Assembly (NCBI GenBank): GCA_002697475.1
Contig: NZVW01000037.1
Coordinates: 1 to 11,935, forward strand
Length of the DNA: 11,935 nucleotides
Source: Aquimarina sp.
Lineage (GTDB): Bacteria > Bacteroidota > Bacteroidia > Flavobacteriales > Flavobacteriaceae
Direction: 5' to 3'
The position numbers and the translations under genes were made by a program. Positions within the stretch are counted from its first letter, which is position 1, and each line of letters opens with the position of its first letter. A model generated the notes under the pieces. That model ran no database searches. It was not told the origin of the DNA and saw only the letters and a list, made by a program, of their open reading frames with translations. Of the stretch, positions 1-7,239 are shown one piece after another.

Positions 1-1
1 A

Positions 2-175
2 ATAAACTTTGTCAATGATTCTAAGATACCAAAGATAAAAGTGGGTGTGACTTGCGAAACTTGCTCTTTAATAGATTGTGAGGTTAGAAAAGCACCTCCT
101 AAGCGTATTCTTGCGAAGGAAAAGTATAAAAAAACAGCTGAGTTGGTGAATAATTTAATTAAACAATATTCCTAA
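2..175 (+). CDS. C-terminal fragment of a probable XRE/ImmA-IrrE-type transcriptional regulator (5' end outside window)
   Basis: An open frame enters from the left edge and runs 57 codons to a TAA; its start lies outside the window, so the frame was set from the translation. The visible part has a compact cysteine cluster, GVTCETC followed by four residues and another Cys (C18, C21 and C26 of the fragment), then an APP motif and a Lys/Glu-rich helical tail. From memory, this resembles the C-terminus of long (about 500-residue) Bacteroidota regulators with an N-terminal XRE helix-turn-helix and an ImmA/IrrE peptidase-like region, related to the ScfR/RamB group. The cysteines could bind metal, but only three are seen here. 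The diagnostic DNA-binding and peptidase parts are missing, so the family call is tentative; that this is a coding 3' end is much surer. Confidence 0.6.
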   Translation: MNFVNDSKIPKIKVGVTCETCSLIDCEVRKAPPKRILAKEKYKKTAELVNNLIKQYS

Positions 176-269
176 GCTTTTCTTTTTGAGTTAGTATTTA
201 TCTTATTTAAGTTAACGTAACGATCTGTGTTATTTAATTTTAGATACTTAATCAAAACAAACTAGTATT

Positions 270-437
270 ATGAAAAGTATCTTATGGTTAGTCGCAGTAA
301 TATGTATTATAGCATGGTTGCTAGGACTTTTAGGAATAATACCTGGTCTTGGAACCAGTAGTTTAATCCATGTATTATTGGTTATCGCTGTTATTGTGAT
401 ATTATACAACGTAATCTCAGGTAGAAAACCATTGTAA
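270..437 (+). CDS. Small hydrophobic lmo0937-type (DUF5670) membrane protein, 55 aa
   Basis: A complete ATG-to-TAA frame of 55 residues. The product is nearly all membrane: a first hydrophobic helix at about residues 4-24, a short turn with a PGLGTSS motif at about 25-31, a second helix at about 33-48, and a short basic tail (GRKPL). This two-helix hairpin with a glycine-rich turn is typical of the lmo0937 family (DUF5670), small inner-membrane proteins with no established function that are common in Bacteroidota. The gene starts 94 bases after the preceding stop and ends 18 bases before a strong terminator, so it may be a single-gene transcript. I saw no convincing promoter motif and no Shine-Dalgarno. 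The reading frame and the two-helix layout are clear; the family name comes from recall of the pattern. Confidence 0.75.
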   Translation: MKSILWLVAVICIIAWLLGLLGIIPGLGTSSLIHVLLVIAVIVILYNVISGRKPL

Positions 438-455
438 CATTAAAATATATTATTA

Positions 456-486
456 AAAAGCCCCGGTTCGATAGACCGGGGCTTTT
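456..486. terminator. Bidirectional rho-independent terminator between the small membrane protein gene and groL
   Basis: A 12-base-pair perfect stem (456-467 with 475-486), with a GCCCCGGT/ACCGGGGC core and a 7-base loop. It is flanked by A-runs on the left and T-runs on the right, so both strands read as GC-rich hairpin plus U-tract. It lies 18 bases after the + strand stop and 36 bases beyond the groL stop on the - strand, where a shared terminator for convergent genes is expected. Confidence 0.93.
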
Positions 487-522
487 GTATTTATAGATAT
501 ATGTATTTGATGTTTTTAATTT

Positions 523-2157
523 TTACATCATTCCTGGCATTCCGCCACCCATAGGAGGCATTCCACCACCTGCAGATTCTTCCTTAATGTCAGTTAAGGC
601 ACACTCAGTGGTTAAGATCATCCCGGATACAGAAGCAGCATTTTCTAATGCCACTCTCGTAACTTTTTTAGGATCAATAATACCTGCTTTAAGCATATCT
701 ACATACTGATCAGATTTAGCATCATAACCAAAATCGCCTTTTCCTTCAAGAACTTTAGCGATAACTACAGAACCTTCACCACCAGCATTTTCTACAATAG
801 TTCTAAGTGGTGATTCAATAGCTTTATTCACAATCTGTACACCTGTAGCTTCATCACTATTTAGTGTTTTTACAGCGCTTAAAGCTGCTTTTGCTCTAAC
901 AAGAGCTACACCACCACCGGCAACAATACCTTCTTCTACAGCAGCTCTTGTAGCGTGTAAAGCATCATCTACACGGTCTTTCTTTTCTTTCATCTCTACT
1001 TCAGATGCAGCACCTACGTAAAGAACAGCAACACCACCAGCTAATTTAGCTAAACGTTCCTGTAATTTTTCTTTATCATAGTCAGATGTAGTAGTCTCAA
1101 TCTGAGCTTTGATCTGATTAACACGATTTTTGATTAACTCTTCATCTCCAGATCCGTTAACTATTGTAGTGTTATCTTTGTCAATCGCTATTTTCTCTGC
1201 TGTACCTAAATGATCAACAGTGGCATTTTCTAGAGTAAATCCTCTTTCTTCAGAAATTACTGTACCTCCTGTAAGAATAGCGATATCCTCTAACATTGCT
1301 TTACGTCTGTCTCCAAAACCAGGAGCTTTAACAGCAGCAATTTTAAGTGCACCACGTAATTTGTTTACCACTAACGTAGCTAACGCTTCTCCATCTACAT
1401 CTTCTGCAATAATTAAAAGTGGTTTACCAGATTGAGCAACCGGCTCTAGTACTGGTAAAAGATCTTTCATTGCAGAAATTTTCTTATCATATAATAAAAT
1501 GTAAGGATTTTCTAGCTCCGTAGTCATTTTTTCGCTATTAGTAACGAAGTAAGGAGAAAGATAAACTCTGTCAAACTGCATACCTTCTACGATATCTACG
1601 TGAGTGTCTGTACCTTTTGCTTCCTCTACAGTGATAACACCTTCTTTACCTACTTTTTCAAAAGCTTGAGCAATAAGGTCTCCTATAGTTTCATCATTAT
1701 TAGCAGAAATAGCTGCTACTTGCTTGATTTTTTCTGATGAATCACCAACTTCTTTTGTTTGCTTTTCGAGATCCTTAGTGATGGCATCAACAGCTTTGTC
1801 AATACCTCTTTTAAGATCCATTGGGTTAGCTCCTGCAGCAACGTTTTTAAGGCCTTCTTTTACAATTGCCTGTGCAAGTACAGTTGCTGTAGTAGTACCG
1901 TCTCCTGCAAGGTCATTGGTTTTTGAAGCCACTTCTTTTACCATCTGAGCTCCCATATTTTCCAGTGCATCTTCAAGCTCTACTTCCTTTGCAACAGAAA
2001 CACCATCTTTAGTCACTGTTGGTGCTCCAAAAGATTTGCTGATAATTACATTACGTCCCTTTGGTCCTAAGGTAACTTTCACCGCGTTAGCTAAGGCGTC
2101 TACACCTCTCTTAATACCATCGCGTGCCTCTATATCAAATTTTATGTCTTTTGCCAT
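523..2157 (-). CDS. groL: 60 kDa chaperonin GroEL
   Basis: Cytosolic group I chaperonin that assembles as a double heptameric ring and folds proteins in an ATP-driven cycle with GroES. At 544 residues it is the usual length. It starts MAKDIKFD, carries the ATP-site signature GDGTTTAT at about 85-92 and the LGPKGRN loop at 30-36. The catalytic aspartate is D398 in the VDDALHATRAAVEEG signature, followed by the GGG turn at 414-416. The apical domain spans about 190-375. The tail is the classic Gly/Met repeat (GGGMPPMGGGMPGMM) that projects into the ring cavity. It lies 90 bases downstream of groS on the same strand with no terminator between them, so the two are a normal groESL operon. No truncation or key-residue loss was seen. 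Confidence 0.99.
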   Translation of the reverse strand: MAKDIKFDIEARDGIKRGVDALANAVKVTLGPKGRNVIISKSFGAPTVTKDGVSVAKEVELEDALENMGAQMVKEVASKTNDLAGDGTTTATVLAQAIVKEGLKNVAAGANPMDLKRGIDKAVDAITKDLEKQTKEVGDSSEKIKQVAAISANNDETIGDLIAQAFEKVGKEGVITVEEAKGTDTHVDIVEGMQFDRVYLSPYFVTNSEKMTTELENPYILLYDKKISAMKDLLPVLEPVAQSGKPLLIIAEDVDGEALATLVVNKLRGALKIAAVKAPGFGDRRKAMLEDIAILTGGTVISEERGFTLENATVDHLGTAEKIAIDKDNTTIVNGSGDEELIKNRVNQIKAQIETTTSDYDKEKLQERLAKLAGGVAVLYVGAASEVEMKEKKDRVDDALHATRAAVEEGIVAGGGVALVRAKAALSAVKTLNSDEATGVQIVNKAIESPLRTIVENAGGEGSVVIAKVLEGKGDFGYDAKSDQYVDMLKAGIIDPKKVTRVALENAASVSGMILTTECALTDIKEESAGGGMPPMGGGMPGMM

Positions 2158-2247
2158 AATTGAATTTTATTTTTAAATTGATTTCTCAATTTTTACTGGT
2201 TTTAAACAGTATTTACTTTAAATGTTAGTAATTAGTTTTAAGATGCA

Positions 2248-2523
2248 TTATACGATTGCCAGGATATCATCCTCTCGCATAATCAAATAATCTTTTCCAT
2301 CTAATTTTAATTCGGTACCGGCGTATTTTCCATACAATACTGTATCACCAACTTTTACTGTCATGTCGTGATCTTTTTTACCGTTACCTACAGCTGCGAC
2401 CTTACCTTTTTGTTGTTTCTCCTGTGCTGAGTCAGGTATATACAGTCCTGATGCTGTTTGTGTTTCTGCCGGAAGTGGTTCTACTACCACACGATCCGAT
2501 AGAGGTTTGATATTTAATCCCAT
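2248..2523 (-). CDS. groS: 10 kDa co-chaperonin GroES
   Basis: Heptameric lid of the GroEL chamber. The 91-residue length and the whole pattern fit: KPLSDRVVVEPL at 6-17, a mobile loop at about 17-34 ending in the GroEL-contacting hydrophobic GLYIP segment (26-30), the GKVAAVG strand at 40-46, and VGDTVLYGKYAGTE plus the YLIMREDDILAIV end that forms the beta-barrel core. The start at 2523 is the only sensible ATG. It is the first gene of the groESL operon and has a roughly 100-base leader separating it from the secG terminator, so it has its own promoter. There is no Shine-Dalgarno; the leader just before the ATG is A/T-rich, as usual in Bacteroidota. Confidence 0.99.
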   Translation of the reverse strand: MGLNIKPLSDRVVVEPLPAETQTASGLYIPDSAQEKQQKGKVAAVGNGKKDHDMTVKVGDTVLYGKYAGTELKLDGKDYLIMREDDILAIV

Positions 2524-2575
2524 TATGATTTGTTTTTTGTTATTAAAATTAAAATGAAATATTCTCTTGGCTTTC

Positions 2576-2611
2576 GTTCAGAAATTATGCCACATGAATA
2601 TTCCTGACAAA
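2576..2611 (-). promoter_or_regulatory. Candidate groES promoter / upstream control element
   Basis: Read on the - strand, the leader holds TTTGTCA, the 8-base palindrome GAATATTC (2596-2603), then TGTGGCATAATTTCTGA. Two readings are possible. As a Bacteroidota sigma-A promoter it would be TTTG (2608-2611), 20 bases, then TAATTTCTG (2579-2587), a degenerate TAnnTTTG. As a sigma-54 type element, TGGCA (2588-2592) would be the -24 box, with an imperfect CTGA in place of TTGC at the correct -12 spacing. Either would start transcription about 45-55 bases ahead of the groES ATG. The position is convincing; the sigma factor is not decided by the sequence. Confidence 0.5.
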
Positions 2612-2619
2612 TTGAAATA

Positions 2620-2653
2620 AAAAATGCCGACTTTATGACAAGTCGGCATTTTT
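2620..2653 (-). terminator. Rho-independent terminator of the miaB-to-secG operon
   Basis: On the - strand, an A-run leads into a stem ATGCCGACTT/AAGTCGGCAT with a 6-base loop (2634-2639); the A/T flanks extend the pairing to 14 base pairs and give a U-run on the 3' side. It begins about 20 bases beyond the secG stop and lies before the groES leader, so it splits secG from groESL. The A-run on the other flank would also allow function on the + strand, but no + strand gene enters here. Confidence 0.9.
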
Positions 2654-2673
2654 ACATATTCTTTTTCTAACTA

Positions 2674-3000
2674 TTACTCATTAGTATTGTCAGCTTCTGG
2701 TGTTGCAGGTGTAGTTTGCACAGGAACCTGATCAGTATCAACCTGAGACTCAACCGAGCTGGCATCACCCATTAGGTTAATATTAGATAAAAGTATTAAT
2801 ACTAATAATAGCGTAGCTAACGCCCAGGTACTTTTGTCTAAAAAATCTGTTGTTTTCTTTACACCACCTAACTGCTGTGTACCGCCACCACCAAATGAAG
2901 AAGAAAGACCTCCTCCTTTAGGATTCTGTACCATAATAACTACGATAAGTAGAAACGACACAATGACGATAAGACCTAAAAAAATTGTAAACGTTGTCAT
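2674..3000 (-). CDS. secG: Preprotein translocase subunit SecG
   Basis: Small inner-membrane partner of SecYE that helps SecA-driven export. The 108-residue protein has the SecG layout: a first transmembrane helix at about 5-24, a conserved cytoplasmic loop with VQNPKGGGLSSSFGG (24-38) and a Gly/Gln-rich stretch, the TDFLDKSTW segment at 51-59 leading into a second helix (about 58-76), and an acidic, Pro/Thr-rich C-terminal tail of about 30 residues. It is the last gene of the operon, 10 bases after the TPR gene, and a terminator follows. The long acidic tail is common in Bacteroidota SecG and probably dispensable (inference). Confidence 0.96.
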   Translation of the reverse strand: MTTFTIFLGLIVIVSFLLIVVIMVQNPKGGGLSSSFGGGGTQQLGGVKKTTDFLDKSTWALATLLLVLILLSNINLMGDASSVESQVDTDQVPVQTTPATPEADNTNE

Positions 3001-3010
3001 TATTATATTG

Positions 3011-3967
3011 TTATTTATTTTCTTGTAACTTTTCTATTGCCCGAATTTGGTCTGCAAAGAAACCACTTTTTTCGGGATTTTTCAAAATTAAAATTTTATA
3101 TGCTTGAATTGCTTTTTTATAGTTGTTTTGAGCTAGATAAACTTTAGCTAATGTTTCTGTCATTAACTCGTCAGGAGCTACTTGATTTTCCTTTGCCAGA
3201 TTCCTTATGGTTGCATTTTTAGCAACGGGTTTTATCTTAGGGGTATTGGCAATGAAGTCATCAATAAGCTCAAATTTCTTTTCGATAGGAAGTGGACTTT
3301 CAGAATTTTCTGAAGTTAAATCTTCATCTTCGGCAGTATTTATATTGTTATCATCCTTATTATCTGCATTTTTCGCTCTTTGAATGGGCTCTGCATTGGT
3401 TAATTTAAGCCATTCTGCAAATGAGTGATTTTCATTTTTGTCAAACTCAAGAGGTTTGTCAATTTCCAGTACTGATATTTTTGAAGAAGATAAATCATCA
3501 TTATCACTAATGATTTCCGGGCTTTCGTTTTCTTGATTTTCATCTTTTGCCAACTCAAATAAGGAAGGGTCAAGTACATCCTCGGCTTCTTCCATCTTCA
3601 TTGTCACAGCTTCATCAAGAGGAATTCTTTCTAAGACTTTAACTTCTTCAGCTTCATAGACTGTAATGTTTTCTTTTGCAGGTTTATCCTGAATTTTATT
3701 GGGTTTATTGAAACTGGCAGATGTAATAAACTCAAACAAAACTTCTCTATCTGTGGTGTGTGCGGCAGTCTTTTTTAATTCAAGATTGTACCTGAAACTT
3801 TCTTGCTCTTTTAAACCTTTTAAAAATAAGGCTCTGGCCGCTTGATAATAAGGAAAAGTGTTCACAATTTTTTCCAGATCATGAATTTGATTTTTTTTTA
3901 GCGATTCCGGATGCTTAAGCAGATATGTAAGTTCTTTCGTAGTCAAAAAATCAATATTAATTACCAT
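3011..3967 (-). CDS. Bacteroidota-type TPR-containing protein of unknown function, 318 aa
   Basis: No signal peptide is visible; the protein starts MVINIDFL and looks soluble. Three regions can be seen. An N-terminal helical part at about 8-81 contains a conserved-looking segment (FPYYQAARALFLKGLK at 38-53) that resembles a helix-turn-helix repeat. A long acidic, low-complexity middle at about 95-235 is rich in Glu, Asp, Asn and Ser, with a short island HSFAEWLKLT (181-190). The C-terminal tetratricopeptide repeat at about 266-300 has the pattern ETLAKVYLAQNNYKKAIQAY followed by a helix with KNPEKS. TPRs bind proteins, so a scaffold or adaptor role in envelope assembly is plausible given lptE upstream (overlapping 7 bases) and secG downstream. 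No enzymatic motif is seen and the function is unknown. Confidence 0.85.
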   Translation of the reverse strand: MVINIDFLTTKELTYLLKHPESLKKNQIHDLEKIVNTFPYYQAARALFLKGLKEQESFRYNLELKKTAAHTTDREVLFEFITSASFNKPNKIQDKPAKENITVYEAEEVKVLERIPLDEAVTMKMEEAEDVLDPSLFELAKDENQENESPEIISDNDDLSSSKISVLEIDKPLEFDKNENHSFAEWLKLTNAEPIQRAKNADNKDDNNINTAEDEDLTSENSESPLPIEKKFELIDDFIANTPKIKPVAKNATIRNLAKENQVAPDELMTETLAKVYLAQNNYKKAIQAYKILILKNPEKSGFFADQIRAIEKLQENK

Positions 3968-4467
3968 CTAGCCAATGTGGCGTTGAAAATATCTTGTGTC
4001 AATCTTGTATATATTTCATCAAGAGCTTCTTCTCTAATTTCGTTTTCCGTTCTTGAAGCTGCAAAGTCATAAAAGAAAGAAAAACGTTGTTCTAAATCTT
4101 GTTTAGGATCCTTACTGTCGTAGTATCTTACATTTACGGCAATGGTAAGTCTACTCTGAGCTGCCGTACTTTGTGAAGTGGCACTCATTGGTGTGATGTT
4201 ATATTGTGTAATCTCTCCTTCATATACAATATCTCCACTGCTGGTTACTAAGGTTAAATTGGTTTGATCCTGTATCAAGTCTTGTAATTCGTTAGTAAAT
4301 CTTTGATCAATACCGGGTCTAACAATTGGGGCTTGGTTTTGGAAAAAATTAACCTGAAAAGTTTTCACTTCTGGTGATACAGAAATTCCGGTAAAAGAAT
4401 ATGCTCCACAGCCCTGAAGGGTAATTATGCAAATTAAAAATAAGATGAATGCAAGAATTTTTTTCAT
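3961..4467 (-). CDS. lptE: LPS-assembly outer-membrane lipoprotein LptE
   Basis: LptE plugs the LptD barrel and helps place lipopolysaccharide in the outer leaflet of the outer membrane. From the ATG at 4467 the product is 168 residues with a lipoprotein signal: MKK, a hydrophobic core (4-16) and lipobox LQGC with the lipidated Cys at 20. The next residues, GAYSFTG, are typical of Bacteroidota LptE. The remaining alpha/beta domain carries the family pattern of an FxVxxFxNxA-like strand near 36-46 and a helix near 60-70, and ends LARW. An in-frame TTG two codons upstream (4473) would add two residues, but the ATG gives a standard MKK signal sequence and a 9-base gap to the upstream stop, so I chose it. 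The 3' end overlaps the TPR gene by 7 bases, suggesting coupled translation. Confidence 0.9.
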   Translation of the reverse strand: MKKILAFILFLICIITLQGCGAYSFTGISVSPEVKTFQVNFFQNQAPIVRPGIDQRFTNELQDLIQDQTNLTLVTSSGDIVYEGEITQYNITPMSATSQSTAAQSRLTIAVNVRYYDSKDPKQDLEQRFSFFYDFAASRTENEIREEALDEIYTRLTQDIFNATLARW

Positions 4468-4476
4468 TATCAAAAT

Positions 4477-5742
4477 TTATAGATCGTATTGTTTAATCTT
4501 TCTGTACAGTGTTCTTTCGCTTATTCCTAATTCTTCTGCGGCAGCTTTTCTTTTTCCTTTATGTCTTTCTAAAGATTTTTTAATCAATTCAATTTCTTTA
4601 TCCTGAAGCGATAACGTCTCTTCTTCTTCAATTTCTTCGGCAAAATGATATTTATCGTCTTCTGGTTTACGCTGAGGAGGAGCAGGGTTTTCTATCTGTA
4701 AGAATTCAGTAGGTCCACTGGCTATAGGTTCTTCGTACTGAATTTCTTCTTCGTCATCGCCGTAAATTTTTCGGATGAGTCCTTCATTATCCTTTTGTAC
4801 CTGCTGAGAATTGCCATTTTGCATAAGCTCCATGGTTAACTTTTTAAGATCATTCAGATCGTTTTTCATATCAAAAAGTACCTTATACAGGATTTCACGC
4901 TCATTGCTAAAATCACTGTCTTTCTTTTTTTGAGAAACAATTGCTGGAAGATTACTACCCATATCAGGTAAATAACTTCCTAAAGCGGATGCATTGATTA
5001 CTCTATTCTGTTCAAGGACTGATATCTGCTCTGCAATGTTGCGTAGCTGCCTGATATTTCCACTCCAATGATACTTTTCTAATAAAAAAACCGCATCATC
5101 TTCCAGTCTTATAGTCGGCATTTTATACTTGGTAGCAAAATCTGAAGCAAATTTTCTGAATAATAAATGAATGTCCTCTTTTCTATCTCTTAAAGGAGGT
5201 AGCATGATTTCTACAGTACTAAGACGATAGTAAAGATCTTCTCTGAATTTTTCTTTTTTAATGGCTTCAAACATATTCACGTTTGTAGCGGCAACGATCC
5301 TCACATTAGTTTTTTGCACCTTAGAAGATCCTACTTTTATAAATTCACCGTTTTCTAATACACGAAGTAATCTAACCTGAGTTGTAAGGGGTAATTCACC
5401 TACTTCATCAAGAAAAATGGTTCCGCCATCTGCGACTTCAAAATATCCACTTCTGGTCTGTGTTGCTCCGGTAAAAGCTCCTTTTTCGTGTCCGAAAAGC
5501 TCACTGTCAATAGTACCTTCTGGGATAGCTCCACAGTTCACTGCTATGTACTTACCGTGCTTTCGGTGGGATAGGGAGTGAATGATCTTAGGAATACTTT
5601 CTTTACCCACACCGCTTTCTCCAGTAACCAGTACTGAAATATCTGTAGGAGCTACCTGAATGGCTTTTTCAATAGCTCTATTGAGTTTAGGATCATTTCC
5701 TATAATACCAAAGCGTTGTTTTATGGCTTGAACTGACTCCAT
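4477..5742 (-). CDS. Sigma-54-dependent transcriptional activator (AAA+ and Fis-type HTH, no N-terminal sensor)
   Basis: Bacterial enhancer-binding protein that uses ATP to open promoters held by RpoN. The central AAA+ domain spans about 12-250: Walker A GESGVGKE (41-48), the sigma-54-contacting GAFTGA loop (88-93), Walker B GTIFLDEVGELP (107-118) with D112/E113, sensor-I AATN (151-154), arginines in FREDLYYRL (166-174), and the WSGNIRQLRN sensor-II region (226-235). A Fis-like helix-turn-helix closes the protein (about 383-421, with GISERTLYRKIKQYDL). There is no receiver, GAF or PAS domain: the AAA+ domain starts almost at residue 1. About 115 residues of charged, acidic linker (262-378) sit between the AAA+ and DNA-binding parts. 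At 421 residues it is a single-domain activator. It lies 20 bases after miaB and 9 bases before the lptE ATG, so it is co-transcribed with an LPS-export gene. The target genes are unknown. Confidence 0.95.
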   Translation of the reverse strand: MESVQAIKQRFGIIGNDPKLNRAIEKAIQVAPTDISVLVTGESGVGKESIPKIIHSLSHRKHGKYIAVNCGAIPEGTIDSELFGHEKGAFTGATQTRSGYFEVADGGTIFLDEVGELPLTTQVRLLRVLENGEFIKVGSSKVQKTNVRIVAATNVNMFEAIKKEKFREDLYYRLSTVEIMLPPLRDRKEDIHLLFRKFASDFATKYKMPTIRLEDDAVFLLEKYHWSGNIRQLRNIAEQISVLEQNRVINASALGSYLPDMGSNLPAIVSQKKKDSDFSNEREILYKVLFDMKNDLNDLKKLTMELMQNGNSQQVQKDNEGLIRKIYGDDEEEIQYEEPIASGPTEFLQIENPAPPQRKPEDDKYHFAEEIEEEETLSLQDKEIELIKKSLERHKGKRKAAAEELGISERTLYRKIKQYDL

Positions 5743-5762
5743 AAGTGTTTTTCAATATTTTT

Positions 5763-7208
5763 TTAATTATTTTTAGAATATTCTACTGCCTCTCCTAACA
5801 ATGTTGCACTAGTACATTCTTTAATATCTACCATAACAAAATCTCCTATTTGATAATTTTCTTTTGGAAAAACTACCACTGTATTTTGAGTTGTTCTACC
5901 ACTCCAGTGCTGATCAGATTTCTTTGATTCTTTTTCGATCAGAACTTCTACAGTTTTACCGATAAAGGATTGGTGTCTGTATTCGCTATGTTGTCTCTGC
6001 AACTCTATGATTTCTGCCAGCCTACGTTTTTTAACGGGTTCTGGTACATCGTCCTCCAACTTACGGGCAGCAAGAGTACCCGGTCTTTCAGAATAGGCAA
6101 ACATGAAACCATACTCATATTTTACATATTCCATTAAAGAAAGTGTATCTTTATGATCTTCTTCTGTTTCAGTAGGGAATCCTGTAATGATATCCTGAGA
6201 TATAGCGCAGTCCGGAATGATTTTTTTGATATTGTCTATTAACTCAAAATATTGTTGACGAGTATGCAAGCGATTCATTTCTTTAAGTATTCGATCACTT
6301 CCACTCTGGATTGGTAAATGAATATACTTACAAATATTTTGATGTTTAGCCATAACCTCAATTACATCCAGAGTCATATCCTGAGGGTTAGATGTTGTAA
6401 ATCTTAGACGTAACTTAGGAAATCGCTCAGCTACCATATCCAATAGTTTCGCAAAATTTACAGCTGTGGCTCTTTGAAAGTCACTCGCCTTATCAAAATC
6501 CTTTTTTAAACCACCACCATACCATAAATAGCTATCAACGTTTTGACCTAATAATGTAACTTCTTTAAAATCTTTAGATACCAGATCTTCAATTTCAGAT
6601 AAAATGCTTTGTGGATCGCGACTTCTTTCTCTACCCCTGGTAAAAGGAACGACACAAAAAGTACACATATTATCACATCCTCTGGTAATGGAAACGAAGG
6701 CAGACACTCCGTTACTCTGCAATCTTACAGGAGAAATATCACCATAAGTTTCTTCCTTTGACAAAATTACATTCACAGCATTTCTCCCGGCATCAACCTC
6801 TTCTATAAGATTAGGAAGATCTTTATAGGCATCTGGACCAACAACCAGGTCCACGATTTTTTCTTCTTCCAGAAATTTACTCTTCAAGCGTTCAGCCATA
6901 CAGCCTAATACGCCAACCTTCATTTTAGGATTGATTCTTTTTACTGCGTTATATTTTTCCAGTCTTTTTCTTACAGTTTGCTCCGCTTTTTCCCGAATTG
7001 AACATGTATTTACCAATACCAAATCAGCATCTTCAAGGTTTTGTGTAGTATTAAAACCCTCTTTTGCTAAAATAGATGCAACAATTTCACTATCGCTAAA
7101 ATTCATTTGGCATCCATAACTTTCAATAAAAAGCTTTCTTTTGTTTTCTTGATTTTGTTCAAGAATCAAAGGTTTTCCCTGTGCGCTTTCATCAATTATC
7201 TTCTCCAT
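5763..7208 (-). CDS. miaB: tRNA-2-methylthio-N6-isopentenyladenosine synthase MiaB
   Basis: Radical-SAM methylthiotransferase that adds a methylthio group to isopentenyl-adenosine at position 37 of tRNAs reading codons that start with U. The 481-residue protein has all three modules. The N-terminal methylthiotransferase domain (about 25-140) has the auxiliary-cluster cysteines C33 (SYGCQMN), C69 (NTCS) and C103 (LGCMAE). The radical SAM domain has ITRGCDNMCTFCVVPFTRGRE with C178, C182 and C185. A TRAM RNA-binding domain lies at about 413-478. A short extra loop at about 229-248 (WYGGGLKKDFDKASDF) sits after the GQNVDSY motif, and from recall it is common in Bacteroidota MiaB. It is the first gene of the operon, 25-30 bases after the predicted transcription start. 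About 20 N-terminal residues precede the conserved part; the start at 7208 gives the only leader that fits the promoter. Confidence 0.98.
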   Translation of the reverse strand: MEKIIDESAQGKPLILEQNQENKRKLFIESYGCQMNFSDSEIVASILAKEGFNTTQNLEDADLVLVNTCSIREKAEQTVRKRLEKYNAVKRINPKMKVGVLGCMAERLKSKFLEEEKIVDLVVGPDAYKDLPNLIEEVDAGRNAVNVILSKEETYGDISPVRLQSNGVSAFVSITRGCDNMCTFCVVPFTRGRERSRDPQSILSEIEDLVSKDFKEVTLLGQNVDSYLWYGGGLKKDFDKASDFQRATAVNFAKLLDMVAERFPKLRLRFTTSNPQDMTLDVIEVMAKHQNICKYIHLPIQSGSDRILKEMNRLHTRQQYFELIDNIKKIIPDCAISQDIITGFPTETEEDHKDTLSLMEYVKYEYGFMFAYSERPGTLAARKLEDDVPEPVKKRRLAEIIELQRQHSEYRHQSFIGKTVEVLIEKESKKSDQHWSGRTTQNTVVVFPKENYQIGDFVMVDIKECTSATLLGEAVEYSKNN

Positions 7209-7239
7209 AAATTCATTTAATGATGGGGTAAATAGTGTG

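Noticed and set aside
176..269. Promoter for the 55-residue membrane protein gene
   Set aside because: The best pairing (TTTG at 185-188 and TAAGTTAA at 208-215) matches the -7 form poorly. The region is A/T-rich and weak matches occur by chance.
1220..1435. Open frame on the + strand inside groL
   Set aside because: It is antisense to a fully conserved groL region and its product shows no family features. The same applies to the frame at 1724-1948.
2158..2247. Terminator or separate promoter between groS and groL
   Set aside because: No GC-rich hairpin and no well-spaced promoter pair was seen; the 90-base A/T-rich gap is compatible with one groESL transcript.
4468..4473. TTG start for lptE two codons upstream of the ATG
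   Set aside because: The ATG at 4467 gives a normal MKK lipoprotein signal peptide and a clean gap to the previous stop; the TTG only adds two residues.
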